DNA from: an uncultured Verrucomicrobia subdivision 3 bacterium
GTDB taxonomy: Bacteria; Verrucomicrobiota; Verrucomicrobiia; Limisphaerales; UBA11358
DNA length: 64,000 nucleotides
Direction of reading: 5' to 3'
Assembly (NCBI GenBank): GCA_903922735.1
Contig: CAIXUZ010000036.1
Coordinates: forward strand, 86,614-150,613
In this document: in pieces, positions 61,890 to 64,000 of the stretch
How positions within the stretch are numbered: the first letter of the stretch is position 1
Layout: every line of letters starts with the position of its first letter
Translations under genes and position numbers: made by a program
The notes under the pieces: model-generated
What the model saw: the letters and a program-made list of their open reading frames with translations, nothing else
What the model was told of the DNA's origin: nothing
The model's database searches: none

Positions 61890-63656
61890 TCATTTGCCGG
61901 CGTTGCGGGTTGCGCCGGTGGCGAGGTCAAAGCTCATGGTCGGACATTGATAATAACCTGAAGTCTGGCGAATGACGCAGTTGCGGTAAATCGGGTCTTG
62001 CATCAGCCAGACGTGGCGGTCGCGTGCCGGGATGGTTGTGGTATAAATGCGCAGTTCCCCGGGCACGGTGGCAATAATCTCTTCGCGCCAATCGCCAAGA
62101 ACGTCGGCGACGGCAAGAAAATTTGCATCCACGGCGTTGAGGACGGCACCTTTGTATTTAGTGATGCGGCTGTTTAGAATCAGTTCGCGCTGCGGGGTTT
62201 CGTCCCAAAGAACAGCGGAGGGACCAAAACTCCAGCGCAGGGAGTCGTCGAGTAATTTGCCGGTGCTGCTCCAGAGACGCGAGTAGACGAAGACGTGGTT
62301 CGTGGACTCGGCCCCGTAGCCTTCCCAGCCGGGTTGGTCGGGATCAATGTCACTGCACAGGCCGTGGCTGTGAACGTGTTTGGTGGGTGTGTCGAAGCCC
62401 CATTGAATTTTCCCGGTCGCGGCATCCACCTGGCACATGCCGTTGCTCTTTTGCGCGGTCTCGATGTTGTAATAAATCTGCAGGCCTTTGCGATCAGGAT
62501 TGAGCTTGCCGACATAGACACTGTCGGGATGTCCCAGTCCGGTGGTCCACAGTTCCTTGCCGTCAGCACCGATGACGCAAGAACCAACGATGATCTCATC
62601 ACGGCCGTCGCCGTTGAGATCGGCGGCCTGGAGCATGTGTGAGCCTTGCCCTTGATATTGTTTGGGCAGGCCTTTGTTGTCCCAGCGCCATTGCCGCTCA
62701 AGTTTGCGATCGTGAAATTGCCACGCCTCGACGATCAAGTGGCCATAAGTGCCGCGATTGATGATGATGCTAGGCGTTTTGCCGTCGAGGTAGGCGACGC
62801 CAAGTTGATTGCGCGAGGCATGATTGTAACCTTCATCCTTGAATAATTCTCGCGACGGCCAGTCGGCGCGGCAAATTTCCTTGCCGGTGGAGCCATCGAG
62901 CACGGCGAGATATTCCGGCCCGGTCTGCACGCGACCATCCTGGTCACGCGGGTCGCCCTCACTGGTTTTAACAACGACTTCCGCTTTGCCGCAGCCATCG
63001 AAATCATGAACAATGAATGGCGCATACCAAATACCCTGTTCAATGCCCCAGCCGAGGTCGTATTGCCAAAGCGGTTTGCCGTCGTGGCGATAAGCTTCCA
63101 GTTTGAATGTGCCGGTGCTCTTGTGCCAATAATCCTTATACGGATCAATGTTGCCGTCGGGTTGCTTGATGACAAAATCCATCCTGCCATCACCATCGAG
63201 GTCGGCCACGGCGACCGATTGCACCTTGTATTTACCGAGCAACGGGATTGATACAAACGCGGCCTCCGGCGCAGCGGGCTTCTTGGGATCTTTCTTGATG
63301 ACCGGATCTTTCGCGCTGGCGGTGGCGATGAATTTGCTGCTGGCCTCCCATTCACGGCCGGCAATCACACCGCGCACGAAATATTCGCATGCGACGTCAA
63401 TCGGCGCAGTGGAATCAATGAAGTCGGTTGTTTGAGAAACTGGCTGGGCATTAAGCTTGATAGCCTTGCCCCCGGCGGACGGCTGGCGATAGACATTGAA
63501 CGCGGTGTTGGCGGCATCATCGCGCAACAACCGCCAGCTGAGATAAACCTTGTTCGCTCCGGCCGGAATCGCAACCAAGCCGCGATCAATTTTTTCCACT
63601 GCTGAAGCCGTGACGCAAATCAGCAAGCTGAACATGATTAGCCGTGGTGTTCTCAT
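61890..63656 (-). CDS. Secreted PL11 rhamnogalacturonan lyase
   Basis: A 588-residue exported polysaccharide lyase of family 11. Signal peptide: MRTPRLIMFSLLICVTASAV. The fold is an eight-bladed propeller with an N-terminal fibronectin-like domain; hallmarks are RGLVAIPAGANKVYLSWRLL, AVADLDGDGRMDFVIKQPDG, QAADLNGDGRDEIIVGSCVI and AVADVLGDWREEIIATV, with repeated DLDGDG-type calcium sites. It splits rhamnogalacturonan I between rhamnose and galacturonate by beta-elimination. With GH28, GH106 and GH78-like genes it suggests RG-I use. Confidence 0.92.
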   Translation of the reverse strand: MRTPRLIMFSLLICVTASAVEKIDRGLVAIPAGANKVYLSWRLLRDDAANTAFNVYRQPSAGGKAIKLNAQPVSQTTDFIDSTAPIDVACEYFVRGVIAGREWEASSKFIATASAKDPVIKKDPKKPAAPEAAFVSIPLLGKYKVQSVAVADLDGDGRMDFVIKQPDGNIDPYKDYWHKSTGTFKLEAYRHDGKPLWQYDLGWGIEQGIWYAPFIVHDFDGCGKAEVVVKTSEGDPRDQDGRVQTGPEYLAVLDGSTGKEICRADWPSRELFKDEGYNHASRNQLGVAYLDGKTPSIIINRGTYGHLIVEAWQFHDRKLERQWRWDNKGLPKQYQGQGSHMLQAADLNGDGRDEIIVGSCVIGADGKELWTTGLGHPDSVYVGKLNPDRKGLQIYYNIETAQKSNGMCQVDAATGKIQWGFDTPTKHVHSHGLCSDIDPDQPGWEGYGAESTNHVFVYSRLWSSTGKLLDDSLRWSFGPSAVLWDETPQRELILNSRITKYKGAVLNAVDANFLAVADVLGDWREEIIATVPGELRIYTTTIPARDRHVWLMQDPIYRNCVIRQTSGYYQCPTMSFDLATGATRNAGK

Positions 63657-64000
63657 AGATGTTTTTCCGGGTTAATTCTTATTTTTCTGTGGAATCCAAA
63701 ATCCATGGTCAGAGGGATCCGTTGTTTCGGCTAACGTGCCTGTTTGCATTCATCGTTGCAAGGACTGACTCTAATCTAGCAACCACTTGCGGATGAGCTT
63801 GCCCTTCCCGCGCAAGCAGGCATAGTTAACCTCCGACGGCTTACGTTTCTTAATATTTTATCACAGTCATCCCACAGGATTTTTGAAAAAAGTGCTGGAA
63901 CAATTTGTTTAGCCCTGCCACACGGCAGGGATGAATAAAAAACCAACCGTCCCAGCGCCGTCAAAACTGAATCTTTTGCGGCAGATTTGCAACTTCATTC
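63657..64000. other. Non-coding end of window with a hairpin repeat
   Basis: No gene recognised to the window edge. A hairpin with 7-bp arms (ccctgcc, acac, ggcaggg) at 63913-63930 is followed by atgaataaaa, echoing the central motif of the element at 4336-4579 (tccctta, ggga, then atgaaag). The region before it is AT-rich and probably holds the PL11 promoter. Confidence 0.4.

Overview
The window looks like a piece of chromosome from a Verrucomicrobiota bacterium, probably the Pedosphaera/Limisphaera lineage. This is inferred from gene content, not from a marker gene: two type I sulfatases, DUF1080 and YHYH proteins, several secreted plant-polysaccharide enzymes (GH28, GH28-GH106 fusion, GH78-like, PL11), large secreted proteins ending in a FYRV/FFRV-type tail, and GC-rich DNA with many long antisense reading frames. 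No rRNA, tRNA, CRISPR array, prophage or complete insertion sequence was recognised.

Layout. 1-4.3 kb: end of an Old Yellow Enzyme gene, a GH28 enzyme, GTPase EngB, a cysteine-cluster protein and a secreted DUF1080 protein. 4.3-5.6 kb: gene-poor, repeat-rich, with a small MITE-like element. 5.6-13.3 kb: a 1208-residue secreted glycosidase-like protein, then a minus-strand cluster (EF-hand, LTXXQ-like, sulfatase, YHYH, a tiny secreted ORF). Two promoters in this cluster share a nearly identical OmpR-type box. 13.4-23.2 kb: GH28-GH106 fusion, UbiD, an esterase, a beta-lactamase-fold hydrolase, RsgA and a glycogen-binding-domain ORF with an in-frame stop. 23.2-33.8 kb: M6-like metalloprotease, tRNA-dihydrouridine synthase, a second sulfatase, ROK kinase, GH78-like enzyme and LeuC-type dehydratase. 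34-43.5 kb: CsgG-like surface proteins, REC-kinase, CinA, a zinc-ribbon membrane protein and ArgH. 43.5-44.4 kb: an accessory pocket with a TIR-domain remnant, a palindromic repeat and twelve 21-bp repeats encoding a heptad-repeat protein. 44.4-64 kb: mostly housekeeping genes (tandem adenylate kinase, HisI, POT transporter, RibD-RibE, OlsB-like/PlsC, GmhA, ParE-ParC), ending with a PL11 lyase.

How it fits together. The GH28, GH106, GH78-like, PL11 and DUF1080 genes suggest use of rhamnogalacturonan/pectin, and the sulfatases suggest sulfated glycans. They are scattered singly rather than grouped in one utilisation locus. ribD-ribE, olsB-plsC, parE-parC and the EF-hand/LTXXQ pair look like operons.

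The most unusual feature is repeat DNA inside conserved genes without breaking the reading frame. ribD carries a 69-bp palindrome plus two heptanucleotide arrays, cinA a nested palindrome of about 140 bp, ubiD two heptamer arrays and the GH28-GH106 gene a 70-bp palindrome. Heptamer repeats also occur between genes. A one-unit change in a coding heptamer array would shift the frame, so these sites could act as slippage switches. That last point is inference.
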